NCBI GenBank assembly: GCA_028724905.1
Contig: JAQYTG010000016.1
Location: forward strand, 79,590-143,589
Direction of reading: 5' to 3'
Source: Actinomycetaceae bacterium
GTDB lineage: Bacteria > Actinomycetota > Actinomycetes > Actinomycetales > Actinomycetaceae
Length of the DNA: 64,000 bases
Below, piece after piece: positions 1-8,742 of this stretch (the stretch's first letter is position 1; every line of letters starts with the position of its first letter). The notes under the pieces were generated by a model, which worked only from the letters and a program-made list of their open reading frames with translations, did not search any database and had not been told where the DNA came from. Position numbers and translations under genes: made by a program.

Positions 1-1406
1 CCGGAGTGCCATTTTTCAATATCTCGGCATCGGAGTTCGTAGAGATGTTTGTAGGCGTAGGGGCTTCGCGGGTGCGAGATCTCTTTAACCGTGCTAAAAA
101 AGTAGCTCCGGCTATCGTATTCGTCGATGAGATTGACGCCGTTGGGCGCAATCGCGGCAGCGGTATCGGAGGCGGTAACGACGAGCGGGAGCAGACGCTC
201 AACCAGCTGCTGGTGGAGATGGACGGCTTCGACGATCAGACAAACGTGATTGTGATCGCGGCGACGAACCGACCAGATGTGCTTGATTCAGCGCTGATGC
301 GGCCAGGGCGTTTTGATCGGCAAATAGCTGTGGACGCTCCGGATCTCCCTGGGCGTCAAGCAATTCTGGCGGTGCACGCCAAGGGCAAGCCCCTCGAAGA
401 TGACGTACAGCTTGAGGGTATTGCTCGGCGTACCCCTGGTTTCTCGGGTGCCGATCTGGCGAATGTGCTCAACGAGGCGGCGTTGCTTGCGGCTCGGCGA
501 GATCATCAAAAGATCAGCATGGATGACGTCGATGAAGCAATTGACCGTGTGATTGCTGGCCCACAGCGCAGCACTCGCGTGATGAATGAGGCGGATAAAC
601 TGATGACTGCTTACCATGAGGGTGGGCACGCCGTGGCCGCTGCTGCGTTGAACTACACCGACCCCGTCACCAAGGTGACGATCTTGCCGCGTGGTAGAGC
701 TCTCGGATACACGATGGTGATGCCTGTGGAAGATCGTTACTCCGTCTCTCGCAATCAGCTGCTAGATGAACTTGTCTATTCGATGGGTGGGCGAATCGCT
801 GAGGAGATCGTTTTCCACGATCCCTCTACAGGGGCTTCGAATGATATTCAGAAGGCCACAAACACCGCACGCAAGATAGTCACTGAATACGGCATGAGCT
901 CGCGCATTGGCCCTGTACGGTTAGCTGCCGATGACGCAGATCCTATGACCCGTTTCGGTGGCGGACATCAACGAGAGTTTTCTGATGCTGTGGCGCGGGT
1001 GGTGGATGAAGAAGTGCGCGAGCTGCTAGATACCGCCATGCAAGAGGCCTGGCAGTTGCTCATGGACAACCGTGATGTGCTCGACACTCTTGCGCGGCGG
1101 CTCTTAGAGAAAGAAACGGTACTCGAAGACGAGCTAAAAGAAATTTTCGCCAATGTGAAAAAAGCTCCGCTGCGCGAGCAGTGGCTATCTGCTCCGAGCC
1201 GGCCAGTTTCCGAGATTCCACCTATTTCCGTACCGGCGCCACGCGTCGATCCGCCCGATTCTCGTGCAGATGTGCCCGAGCCGCAACCAGATCGGCCAGA
1301 TCAGCCAAATCGGCCAGATGCGTCGGCAGGGCAGCCAAATCGGCCAGATGCGTCGGCAGGGCAGCACCGCGCACCTGCAGATGAAAGAGAGTACAACCAT
1401 GAATGA
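1..1406 (+). CDS. ftsH: ATP-dependent zinc metalloprotease FtsH, 3' part
   Basis: The gene runs in from the left edge, so the N-terminal membrane segments and the Walker A motif lie outside the window. What remains is the second half of the AAA+ domain (Walker B VFVDEIDA, then the second region of homology RPGRFDRQ) and the peptidase domain with the zinc motif HEGGH; the Asp in [10 protein letters not shown] is the likely third zinc ligand. FtsH is a membrane-anchored hexamer that degrades unassembled membrane proteins and regulatory proteins. The C-terminus is a Pro/Asp/Gln-rich tail of roughly 70 residues that includes a perfect 30-bp tandem duplication. The stop overlaps the folE start by 8 bp, so the two are probably translationally coupled. 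The family assignment is certain. Confidence 0.97.
   Translation, partial: GVPFFNISASEFVEMFVGVGASRVRDLFNRAKKVAPAIVFVDEIDAVGRNRGSGIGGGNDEREQTLNQLLVEMDGFDDQTNVIVIAATNRPDVLDSALMRPGRFDRQIAVDAPDLPGRQAILAVHAKGKPLEDDVQLEGIARRTPGFSGADLANVLNEAALLAARRDHQKISMDDVDEAIDRVIAGPQRSTRVMNEADKLMTAYHEGGHAVAAAALNYTDPVTKVTILPRGRALGYTMVMPVEDRYSVSRNQLLDELVYSMGGRIAEEIVFHDPSTGASNDIQKATNTARKIVTEYGMSSRIGPVRLAADDADPMTRFGGGHQREFSDAVARVVDEEVRELLDTAMQEAWQLLMDNRDVLDTLARRLLEKETVLEDELKEIFANVKKAPLREQWLSAPSRPVSEIPPISVPAPRVDPPDSRADVPEPQPDRPDQPNRPDASAGQPNRPDASAGQHRAPADEREYNHE
1302..1361 (+). repeat. 30-bp perfect tandem duplication in the ftsH tail
   Basis: Two identical, adjacent 30-bp copies (1302-1331 and 1332-1361) encode [10 protein letters not shown] twice. 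The reading frame is kept. A further diverged copy may precede them (related bases at about 1285-1301). Confidence 0.9.
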
Positions 1407-1977
1407 GAGGCACTACGATAGCGCTGGCGTGGAAAAAGCAGTGCGCGATTTTCTCATAGCGGTCGGGGAAGATCCCGATCGGGAGGGGCTGCGTGGCACT
1501 CCAGAGAGAATTGCTCGTTCTGCGAAAGAGATTTTTGGCGGACTCTATAGCGATCCTGCTCACGTGCTCGAAACGACGTTTGATATTCACCATGAAGAGA
1601 TGGTGCTGGTGCGCGATATTCCGATGTACTCCATGTGCGAGCACCACCTCTTGCCGTTCCACGGGGTTGCCCATGTGGGCTACATTCCCGCTCCTGACGG
1701 GAGAGTGACGGGATTATCGAAGCTCGCGCGGTTGGTGGCAGGCTATGCTCAGCGTCCGCAGGTGCAAGAACGGCTCACGACGCAGGTGGCGGATGCGCTC
1801 TCGGAGGAGCTTGGAGCTCAAGGCGTGATAGTGGTGATTGAAGCCGAACATCTGTGCATGAGCATGAGAGGAGTACGTAAACCAGGAGCCAAGACGGTGA
1901 CCAGCGCTGTGCGTGGCATCATGCGCGAACAGACCACGCGCGCAGAAGCCATGAGCCTCATTATGGCTCAGCATTGA
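1399..1977 (+). CDS. folE: GTP cyclohydrolase I (FolE)
   Basis: Converts GTP to 7,8-dihydroneopterin triphosphate, the first step of tetrahydrofolate synthesis; cytosolic homodecamer. The 192-residue product carries the zinc-binding CEHHLLPF motif and the second Cys in EHLCMSMRG, and has normal family length. The ATG at 1399 is chosen because the family begins close to [16 protein letters not shown] and a purine-rich GAAAGAGA lies upstream. It overlaps the ftsH stop in the arrangement ATGAATGA. Adjacent folP and folB-folK place it in a folate operon, although 282 bp separate it from folP. Confidence 0.97.
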   Translation: MNERHYDSAGVEKAVRDFLIAVGEDPDREGLRGTPERIARSAKEIFGGLYSDPAHVLETTFDIHHEEMVLVRDIPMYSMCEHHLLPFHGVAHVGYIPAPDGRVTGLSKLARLVAGYAQRPQVQERLTTQVADALSEELGAQGVIVVIEAEHLCMSMRGVRKPGAKTVTSAVRGIMREQTTRAEAMSLIMAQH

Positions 1978-2259
1978 CCATGACGAGCGTGTGAATATGG
2001 TTGGTGTGGTGCGCACAGGCAGCTTCGCGCTGTAGGGGAGCTTCGTGCCGTCGGAAGTTACTTCTTCGCACTGTTCGGGCCGGAGGGCGTCTATAGGAGA
2101 GAGCCTATGGGAGAGCGCCGATGTTTGCGCCTGTGTGCCCCGATGCTCGCGCCTCTATGGTGTGCATCACGAATGCACATCCACATACGCCAGCCACATG
2201 AGCCATATTGCGGCATATAGTACCTGATCGTCAACGCTGCACAACCTAAGGAGAGAGCA

Positions 2260-3096
2260 ATGCAGGTGATGGGAATCGTCAATGTCACGCCAGATTCCTT
2301 CTCAGATGGAGGACTGTGGAGTGACGCCGATGCGGCTGTGGCTCACGGCCGTGAACTCGCCGAGCAAGGGGCAGGCATTCTCGATATTGGTGGGGAATCG
2401 ACGCGCCCTGGGGCAACGATGCTAGCGCCACACCAGGAGTGGGAACGTATCCGCACAGTCGTGACGGATCTGACCCACGACCCCGACGTGCAGGCGCAGC
2501 TATCAGTAGACACCTACCATGCTGCGACGGCGCTCCGCGCTGTTCAGGCTGGAGCTAGTATCGTCAATGACGTCACCGGCGGACAGGGCGATCCACAGAT
2601 GTTTGCCACGGTAGCCGATCTCGGATGCGAGTATATTTTGCAGCACGGCCGAGGAAATCCACAGACCATGAATTCTCTCGAACACTACGAGCAGCACGTA
2701 GGCATTGAAGTGCATGAAGAGCTGCTGCGTCAGCGAGATGCTGCAGTGGCGGCAGGTGTGAAACCAGAGCGCATTATTCTCGATCCTGGCCTAGGGTTTG
2801 CAAAAACTGGAGACCACGATTGGGATGCCATCGCTGGGCTTGAGTTGATTATGCGAGAGGGGCACCGCGTTCTGGTGGGCGCGAGCCGCAAGAGATTCAT
2901 AGCCGATGTGAGCAAACCGATTGGCTCTAGCGGGCCGGATCGAGATGTGGCGACGGCAGTGATCTCAGGATTGTTGAGCGAATTGGGTATTTGGGCTGTG
3001 AGGGTGCACAACGTAGCCGCGAGTGTGGTGGCAATTCGGGTACACGAGCAGATGCACGCAGCGCAAAAACGGTGGCAAGGGGCGTATCATGCGTGA
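2260..3096 (+). CDS. folP: Dihydropteroate synthase (FolP)
   Basis: Condenses 6-hydroxymethyl-7,8-dihydropterin pyrophosphate with p-aminobenzoate to give dihydropteroate; this is the sulfonamide target. The 278-residue TIM barrel begins directly with the signature GIVNVTPDSFSDGG, followed by DIGGESTRPGA, SVDTYHAATA, NDVTGG, DPGLGFAKT and VGASRKRF. The start is clear: CTAAGGAGAGAGCA just upstream is a strong ribosome binding site. The stop overlaps the next gene by 8 bp (ATGCGTGA). Confidence 0.97.
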   Translation: MQVMGIVNVTPDSFSDGGLWSDADAAVAHGRELAEQGAGILDIGGESTRPGATMLAPHQEWERIRTVVTDLTHDPDVQAQLSVDTYHAATALRAVQAGASIVNDVTGGQGDPQMFATVADLGCEYILQHGRGNPQTMNSLEHYEQHVGIEVHEELLRQRDAAVAAGVKPERIILDPGLGFAKTGDHDWDAIAGLELIMREGHRVLVGASRKRFIADVSKPIGSSGPDRDVATAVISGLLSELGIWAVRVHNVAASVVAIRVHEQMHAAQKRWQGAYHA

Positions 3097-4219
3097 AGAC
3101 TTTCCCACAATGAAAGAGCAGGTCATTCGGCTCGCGGGGCTGCGGTCTACCGGCACTCATGGGGTTCTTCCCTCCGAGCATGAGATACCGCAAGAATTTG
3201 TGGTAGATGTCGACATGGTGGTGTGCACTGAGCAAGCAGTAGCTGAAGATTCGCTTCACTCTACTGTCTCGTATGCCGATGTGGCCGATATTGTACTGCG
3301 CACGATTCAGGGTGCCCATGTGAATTTGATTGAGACCTTAGCTGATCGTATTGCCGAGCAGGTGGCGCAGCTAGGTGCGCGCAAAGTGACCGTCACAGTG
3401 CACAAGCCGCAAGCTCCGCTTGAGCAAACGTTCTCGGACGTGAGTACAACGGCAACTGTGCCAGGGGCTTTACTCACTCCACGTCGTCGGCGGGTCGTGA
3501 TTGGTATTGGTTCCAACCTCGACGTCCCCGAGGCACATATCATTGAGGCGGTGCATACGATTTCACACATAGTTGAGATAGAGGAAGTCTCCGAACTCTA
3601 TCTCACGGAGCCGCAGCTGGCTGATGGGCAGCAAGATCAACCAGACTACGTGAATGCGGTGATCACCTGCTATACGGATATTCCGCCGTTGCCTTTCTTG
3701 CATCTGCTCCATCACATTGAGGCAGAGCACGGGCGGATACGCACCAAACGCTGGGAGGCACGCACTCTCGATATCGACGTGATTGACGTCGAGGGGCTGA
3801 CTAGTGTGGATCCGGAGCTGCTGATTCCACACCCGCGAGCAGCTCAACGGCGTTTTGTGCTAGAGCCGTGGTTCTCTATTGATCCTACGGCCACATTGGC
3901 AGGAGTTTCAGTGGCGCAATTGCTGGAACAGACCAGTGGGCAGCGCACAACTCGGATGGACGCGGAGGAATATATGCCGCGGGTGATGGAAGTGCTCAGC
4001 GAATGGGAAGCAGAAGACGACGATTCTGATTTTCTCGACGACCTCGAGGGTTTCGACGATTTCGACGGCTTGGGTGGCTTCAATGGTTGGGGCGACTTTA
4101 GCGGCCGCGACTCGGATTCTGGTGACGACGATTCCGGTTTTGATGGGGATGTTGACGGCTGGTATCCTTTTGGCTCTGGGCATGGAGGCGGTGGAGGACG
4201 CGGAGGCCACAGGCGATGA
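3089..4219 (+). CDS. folBK: FolB-FolK fusion: dihydroneopterin aldolase / HPPK
   Basis: Bifunctional folate enzyme of 376 residues. The N-terminal ~125 residues match dihydroneopterin aldolase (GLRSTGTHGVLPSEHEIPQEF, then the ETLADRIA and VTVHKP regions). Residues ~135-300 match 6-hydroxymethyl-7,8-dihydropterin pyrophosphokinase (IGIGSNLDVP, VSELYLTEP, DYVNAVI, RWEARTLDIDVID, LIPHPRAAQRRFVLEPW). FolB yields hydroxymethyl-dihydropterin and FolK pyrophosphorylates it for FolP, so the fusion joins consecutive steps. The last ~75 residues are unusual: Asp/Phe/Gly-rich, then a Gly-rich, basic end. ATG 3089 is preferred because AAGGGGCG precedes it and it overlaps folP by 8 bp; ATG 3110 is possible. 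Confidence 0.95.
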   Translation: MREDFPTMKEQVIRLAGLRSTGTHGVLPSEHEIPQEFVVDVDMVVCTEQAVAEDSLHSTVSYADVADIVLRTIQGAHVNLIETLADRIAEQVAQLGARKVTVTVHKPQAPLEQTFSDVSTTATVPGALLTPRRRRVVIGIGSNLDVPEAHIIEAVHTISHIVEIEEVSELYLTEPQLADGQQDQPDYVNAVITCYTDIPPLPFLHLLHHIEAEHGRIRTKRWEARTLDIDVIDVEGLTSVDPELLIPHPRAAQRRFVLEPWFSIDPTATLAGVSVAQLLEQTSGQRTTRMDAEEYMPRVMEVLSEWEAEDDDSDFLDDLEGFDDFDGLGGFNGWGDFSGRDSDSGDDDSGFDGDVDGWYPFGSGHGGGGGRGGHRR

Positions 4220-4836
4220 ATCCCGCAGATCTGCCGTTGGATGCGCGCGGTGTGGTAAATGATTCTGGGCGCTGTTATGCCTCTTTGCGAGCAGGTGGCC
4301 AAGAGCACAGCGACGAGCAGACGCTCAGGGAGAAGCAGCAGCGAAGACTCCGGCTCACCCCCGCGTGGCTGCTGGTTTTAATTGCCGTGGTTGTGGCAGC
4401 GGCGTGTTTCTTTGCTGCGGAAGTGTGGCTCAATGCCGGCTTTATGCCGATGATGGTACCGTTGATAAGTTTCGTTGTGCCGTTGATTCTAGCTGTGGTG
4501 GTTGGTGTGCAAGGATGGCGAGTGCGAGCATATCGACGTGGAGGGAGATCCATCCATGCGCTTACCGCGGGGAGAATTTTTGTGCTTACTCAAGCTGGTT
4601 CACGTGCTGGTGCAGTGCTCGTAGGCAGCGCCCTCGGCGTCATAAGTGCTTATGCCCACATCGGCCCGTCGAATTTTTTAGCTGAGCAGATGTTTCGGCT
4701 AGCCCTGTGTGCTCTGGCGTCACTAACGTTGGTGATCGTGAGCTATTGTGCTGAACGCTGGTGCGTCATAGATGATCCAGATTCGGGCTCAGATTCGCCC
4801 CATACTCCGCTCCCAGGAGCGGGAGCAGCTGCGTGA
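4216..4836 (+). CDS. DUF3180 family membrane protein
   Basis: The 206-residue product has about four predicted membrane spans (roughly residues 52-75, 78-97, 125-150 and 160-180) after a ~48-residue charged N-terminus. Its position directly after folK, with a 4-bp ATGA overlap, is the standard place of DUF3180 proteins in actinobacteria, and the hydrophobic pattern fits. No catalytic motif is visible and the family has no established function. Coupled translation with folB-folK suggests co-expression, not necessarily a role in folate metabolism. Confidence 0.8.
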   Translation: MNPADLPLDARGVVNDSGRCYASLRAGGQEHSDEQTLREKQQRRLRLTPAWLLVLIAVVVAAACFFAAEVWLNAGFMPMMVPLISFVVPLILAVVVGVQGWRVRAYRRGGRSIHALTAGRIFVLTQAGSRAGAVLVGSALGVISAYAHIGPSNFLAEQMFRLALCALASLTLVIVSYCAERWCVIDDPDSGSDSPHTPLPGAGAAA

Positions 4837-5123
4837 CGGGAGCCCTGCTGTGCAGGCCATCAAAGTGTTTGCAATGGGAGATGCTGCGTGGCGGGGAGCA
4901 ATGCCTCGCAGTCGCGGTAGACAGTGGCGGCGGTGTAGCAAAGTATGCAATGTGTGATGAGGCCTGTAATGGTGATCAAAGAACAGCGTGTGGGCGTCGG
5001 CGCGGTGTACGGGCGTTCTGCAGTGCTGAGAGAATGGAAATCTACGGGTAGGCGTGCCGTATGGAGGCGTAGGCCGAGGTGATGAGTAGATGAGACTGTG
5101 GGCACAGCGACGGAAAAGTTCGA

Positions 5124-5129
5124 TAGTAT
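5124..5129 (+). promoter_or_regulatory. -10 box (TAGTAT) of a likely leaderless promoter
   Basis: TAGTAT ends 6 nt before the ATG at 5136, which would put transcription initiation at the start codon. An AGAAAG in the gap could also act as a weak ribosome binding site. No clear -35 is visible. Confidence 0.55.
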
Positions 5130-5135
5130 AGAAAG

Positions 5136-5642
5136 ATGAAAATCATTCTCGGAAGCGATGTTCCTCTTAAGCGTGTGGCACCCGACTATCTAAAAGTGTC
5201 ACTCATCTCTACCGCACTCACATGGGGTGCACTTGTTGCGGTGTTGCTCGTGATTTCACTCGTGGTCACATTAAATACGGACAGTCTTGTGTGGCGCATT
5301 ATTTTGTGGGTGGCGACGGCACTTGCCGTGATTGGCGCTATCGTGGATGCTGCGCTCACACCGCGTCGGGTGCGGGCAATCGGCTATGCGGAGCTCCCTG
5401 AAGAGCTGGTGGTGCGTTCGGGGCTTTTGTTTCAGAAGCTAGTGTTGGTGCCCTATGGGAGAATGCAGCAAGTGAATGTGAATACTGGCCCGCTGCTCTC
5501 ACGTTTTGGTCTGGCCAATATCGAGCTCGTCACCGCGTCGGCCACTACCAATGCGGCTATTGCGGGGTTGCCACTCGCGGAAGCTGAACGTTTGCGAGAG
5601 AAACTCACGGCACTTGGTAGCGCCAATATGGAGGGGATCTGA
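5136..5642 (+). CDS. PH domain-containing membrane protein, small (YdbS-like)
   Basis: The 168-residue protein has two membrane spans (about residues 22-46 and 52-70) followed by one bacterial PH (bPH2, formerly DUF304) domain with the typical VVRSGLLFQKLVLVPYGRMQQVNVNTGPLLSRFGLANIEL pattern split over residues ~90-130. It is followed immediately by a larger PH-domain protein in the arrangement TGATG. Such YdbS/YdbT pairs are common in Gram-positive bacteria, where they are membrane proteins of poorly known function linked in some species to envelope stress or antimicrobial resistance. The function here is an inference from family only. Confidence 0.85.
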   Translation: MKIILGSDVPLKRVAPDYLKVSLISTALTWGALVAVLLVISLVVTLNTDSLVWRIILWVATALAVIGAIVDAALTPRRVRAIGYAELPEELVVRSGLLFQKLVLVPYGRMQQVNVNTGPLLSRFGLANIELVTASATTNAAIAGLPLAEAERLREKLTALGSANMEGI

Positions 5643-7696
5643 TGACGTCGCAACCGCCGTCCGAACTGCAGATCGAGGCTCAGGTGCAACCTGAGCCTCG
5701 ATCTGAACAACTGCGCTCTGTCTCGCAGTCTGCTCCGTACCCTGTGCCTCCTGAACCACAGTCCGAGCCTCAGCCTGCGCCGTCCGACCTGCCATCCCAG
5801 ACGTCTGCGCCTACTCAGGTCGAGGAGTCTGTGTCTCAGGCCAGCCTCCACTCTCATGCTGAGCCGCAGTCGCTATCGCAGGGTGAGCCAGGATCCAATT
5901 CTCATCCTCATACGCGCTCAGCACAGGCACAGCGCACTGCGATCACTGCAGAACTGGGCGTTGCTGCTGTGCCCGAGGAAGCCTGGCGTCATTTTCATAA
6001 GATTACGCCGATCACGCGCATGGGTATTATCTGGGTCGCACTGGTGTATTTCGTGTTCAACTTGTTTGGTCAAGCGTTGCAAGACGAGCATCTCTTAGAT
6101 ATGCTCCGCGTGGCTAGTGCGGCTGTGTCTCTCAAAATACTGGGGATTGCGCTGGCAGCGCTCATCGGCGTCAGCTTACTGGTGATCGTACCTGGATATG
6201 TGGGGTGGAAGCGGCGGACATTCGCGCTCGCAGAATCGGGGATCCACTTTCGTCAGGGTGTGCTGATGAAAAACCACACCCAGATGCGTTGGGATCGGGT
6301 GCAGAGTGTAGAAATTCAACAGACGCTTTTCGGCCGTATTTTCGGCTTTGGCACTGTGAAAGTGGAGTCCGCTGGCAATGACGTCGATCTTGAACTGGGG
6401 CTCTTGCGGGTGCGGGATGCTGCAGCGCTGCGCCGTGAAATACTCGTGAGCCTCGATCGCGTCCGCTCTGGTCTTCCGCCCCTGGCAGCTGGCGGTGATA
6501 CAGATACCCCTGCCCATCTGGCGTTTCAGGGCGCTGCAGCTATGGCAGATCAGGGCATTGCGGCTGTGTCGGCGCAGCCTAGCGAGGCACCAGTTGCAAC
6601 GCAGCCTAGCGAGCCACCAGCCGTAGCGCAGCCTAGCGAGGCATCAGTTGCAGCGCAGTCCAATGGTGTAGTGGCTGCAACCTCTGCCCTTTCAGAGCAC
6701 GCCGTGGCACATATCCCAGCCCCAGTTTCGCAGCCGCTATCTGAACCAGCGCCACTTGTGCTGGATGCGGATGATCTTGAGCGAGATGTGTTGGTATACG
6801 AACTGACTGGTGGCCGGCTGATTGCGTCGAGAATGTTGTCGGTTTCTTTCATCGTAGCGATGCTGATAACGGTGGTCGGTGTCATGATGGCAATAGTCTT
6901 TATGATGCCCTATGGAATCGCCATCGCGTCGGGGTGGTTGGGCATACTTGTGATGTTTGTTGGCTATGCATGGAGTTTCATCAAGGGCCTGTTCGACGAT
7001 TTCGGTACGAAACTTTACCTCAGCGAAAACGGATTGCGTCGCCGTGCTGGCCTGACGAAACTCGTCACCAGCACCTATCCGCCGCAGCGTATCCATGCGG
7101 TGCGAGTGTATCGGCCGTGGCTGTGGAAACGTCTAGACTGGTGGAGAGTTGATATTTTGCGTGCCGGAGTGGCGGGAGATACTGAAACTCTCACCCGAAC
7201 CTTTGTGCCGGTAGCTACTAGAGAGCAGATGCTGCGCATTATGTGGACGTTGATGCCAGGGCTGGGTACGCACGAGGATTCAGCAGTACTGGCAGAGGCT
7301 TTTGATGGTAGAGGGAGCGGACAGTGGTTTGCTGGCGCTCCTACATCGGCGAAGTGGTTAGATCCAATAGGAAGAGTTGGCCGTGGGCTGGCGCTTACGC
7401 CACGAGCTGTACTCACTCGATCCGGCAGACTTGGGCGCATGGTGAGCATTATTTTCCAAGACCATATTCAGAGCATGAGAATCTCTGTGGGGCCGTTGCA
7501 GCAGAAACTGACTTTGGCGAGTCTTAGGATGGATCTTGTACTTGGTGTGCATATCGGCTCTGCCATAAATTTGGAGGCAGATCAACTCTGGCAGATGATG
7601 CAGGAAGAGAACGAACGTGCCCGTGAAGCTCGGCGAGCAGGAGTGGCAGAGTCGCTCACGCAGTGGAAAGAGCGCGTAGGGATCGCGGGGGTTTAA
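5642..7696 (+). CDS. Multi-PH-domain membrane protein, large (YdbT-like)
   Basis: The 684-residue partner of the preceding gene. A ~100-residue Pro/Gln/Ser/Glu-rich N-terminus precedes a pair of membrane spans (~residues 128-190) and a first PH domain (RQGVLMKNHTQMRWDRVQSVEIQQTLFGRIFGFGTVKVES region). A second low-complexity linker of ~95 residues contains repeats of the type QPSEAPVA. Then come two more spans (~398-450) and two further PH-like segments (RAGLTKLVTSTYPPQRIHAVRV and HIQSMRISVGPLQQKL regions). The ATG overlaps the upstream stop by one base. The low-complexity parts are longer than in typical YdbT proteins. Confidence 0.85.
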   Translation: MTSQPPSELQIEAQVQPEPRSEQLRSVSQSAPYPVPPEPQSEPQPAPSDLPSQTSAPTQVEESVSQASLHSHAEPQSLSQGEPGSNSHPHTRSAQAQRTAITAELGVAAVPEEAWRHFHKITPITRMGIIWVALVYFVFNLFGQALQDEHLLDMLRVASAAVSLKILGIALAALIGVSLLVIVPGYVGWKRRTFALAESGIHFRQGVLMKNHTQMRWDRVQSVEIQQTLFGRIFGFGTVKVESAGNDVDLELGLLRVRDAAALRREILVSLDRVRSGLPPLAAGGDTDTPAHLAFQGAAAMADQGIAAVSAQPSEAPVATQPSEPPAVAQPSEASVAAQSNGVVAATSALSEHAVAHIPAPVSQPLSEPAPLVLDADDLERDVLVYELTGGRLIASRMLSVSFIVAMLITVVGVMMAIVFMMPYGIAIASGWLGILVMFVGYAWSFIKGLFDDFGTKLYLSENGLRRRAGLTKLVTSTYPPQRIHAVRVYRPWLWKRLDWWRVDILRAGVAGDTETLTRTFVPVATREQMLRIMWTLMPGLGTHEDSAVLAEAFDGRGSGQWFAGAPTSAKWLDPIGRVGRGLALTPRAVLTRSGRLGRMVSIIFQDHIQSMRISVGPLQQKLTLASLRMDLVLGVHIGSAINLEADQLWQMMQEENERAREARRAGVAESLTQWKERVGIAGV

Positions 7697-7699
7697 GAT
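7694..7699 (+). promoter_or_regulatory. -10 box (TAAGAT) of a likely leaderless promoter
   Basis: TAAGAT lies across the stop of the PH-domain gene and ends 6 nt before ATG 7706. No ribosome binding site is visible in front of that ATG, which supports a leaderless start. Confidence 0.5.
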
Positions 7700-7705
7700 A
7701 ACCGC

Positions 7706-8599
7706 ATGGTAGATGACGATTCGTTGAATGATTTTCAGAGGCAGCCTGATTTCCCTGGTTCATCTTCTCCGGCATACTTCGCCTCCGTGCCTGCCCCAGG
7801 AAGAATGCGTATTGGTATTATTTCAGCGGGGAAAGTAGGCACAGTGCTCGGCAGTGCTTTGAGAGCGGCGGGGCACCAGGTGATCGGTGCGTATGCGAGA
7901 TCGGCTGCTTCGCGTGAGCGGCTAGAAGCGATGCTGCCTGGAGTACCAGCTGTGGACATTCCCGAGATTGTGGAGCGCAGCGAGCTGGTGGTGCTGGCGA
8001 TTCCCACAGCTAGTATCGAACCGTTGGTTGAACAGGTGGCGCAACAAGGCTTGTGGCGGCCTGGTCAGATTGTGGTGCACACCGCTGGGCGAGTGGGTGG
8101 TGCGGTGCTGGCTCCAGCAGCTCGCTGTGGAGCGCTGTGTTTGGCTATTCATCCGGCTATGAGCTTCACGGGCACTTCTTTGGATGTGGCGCGTTTGAGG
8201 AGCTGCTTTTTTGCGGTGACGGCGCCTGCGCCGCTGCAGCCGATTGGGCACGCTCTGGCGGCCGAGCTAGGCGGAGAGTCTGTCGTAGTGGCAGAAGCAG
8301 ATCGGCCTGCCTACCACCTGGCAGTGCGGCACACTGCCCGCCATGTAGGTGCGGTGGTGGAGCAGTCGATGCAGCTACTTGTGAGTTTGGGCATCGAGTC
8401 CCCAGGAGATTTGTTGCGTTCACTTGCGGAATCTGCCCTGCAACGCGCGTTAGGCACCAGCGGTGAGCAACTGGCCAATCTCAGTGCTGATGTTGGCAGT
8501 GGAGGCGATGCTACCTACGTGCAGATTGCAGCTGATCTTGAGCGAGAAGATCCCGCTTTCGCCCATCTGGCACGGGTGTATCGTGCTCTAGAGGAATAG
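7706..8599 (+). CDS. Rossmann-like / DUF2520 domain protein
   Basis: The 297-residue product has an N-terminal NAD(P)-binding-like fold (MRIGIISAGKVGTVLGSAL from residue ~34) and a C-terminal helical DUF2520 domain (HLAVRHTARHVGAVVEQSM region). The fold resembles ketopantoate reductase and pyrroline-5-carboxylate reductase relatives, and the gene sits directly before panC in many actinobacteria. This suggests, but does not prove, a link to pantothenate synthesis. The usual glycine that opens the GxGxxG loop is a Ser (ISAGKVG). ATG 7805 is an alternative start that would remove the Ser/Pro-rich first 33 residues. Confidence 0.85.
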   Translation: MVDDDSLNDFQRQPDFPGSSSPAYFASVPAPGRMRIGIISAGKVGTVLGSALRAAGHQVIGAYARSAASRERLEAMLPGVPAVDIPEIVERSELVVLAIPTASIEPLVEQVAQQGLWRPGQIVVHTAGRVGGAVLAPAARCGALCLAIHPAMSFTGTSLDVARLRSCFFAVTAPAPLQPIGHALAAELGGESVVVAEADRPAYHLAVRHTARHVGAVVEQSMQLLVSLGIESPGDLLRSLAESALQRALGTSGEQLANLSADVGSGGDATYVQIAADLEREDPAFAHLARVYRALEE

Positions 8600-8729
8600 C
8601 GGAGCTGGCTGATATGAGCAGCCGGTGATGGTTAAAATGGCTGCCAGATATGAGCGACCTGCGGCCTCGCATCAAAGCTAGATAAGTGTGCCCTGGCACA
8701 CACTATTCGTTCTCGTGTGGTGGCGTCAC

Positions 8730-8735
8730 TAGAAT
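8730..8735 (+). promoter_or_regulatory. -10 box (TAGAAT) of a likely leaderless promoter for panC
   Basis: TAGAAT, close to the TATAAT consensus, ends 7 nt before GTG 8743. That GTG is the position where PanC homologues begin, and no Shine-Dalgarno sequence precedes it. Confidence 0.65.
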
Positions 8736-8742
8736 AGAGTGC

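Noticed and set aside
4833..5051. Open frame of 72 codons between DUF3180 and the PH-domain gene
   Set aside because: No ribosome binding site, biased composition with scattered Cys, and no protein-like pattern; treated as intergenic.
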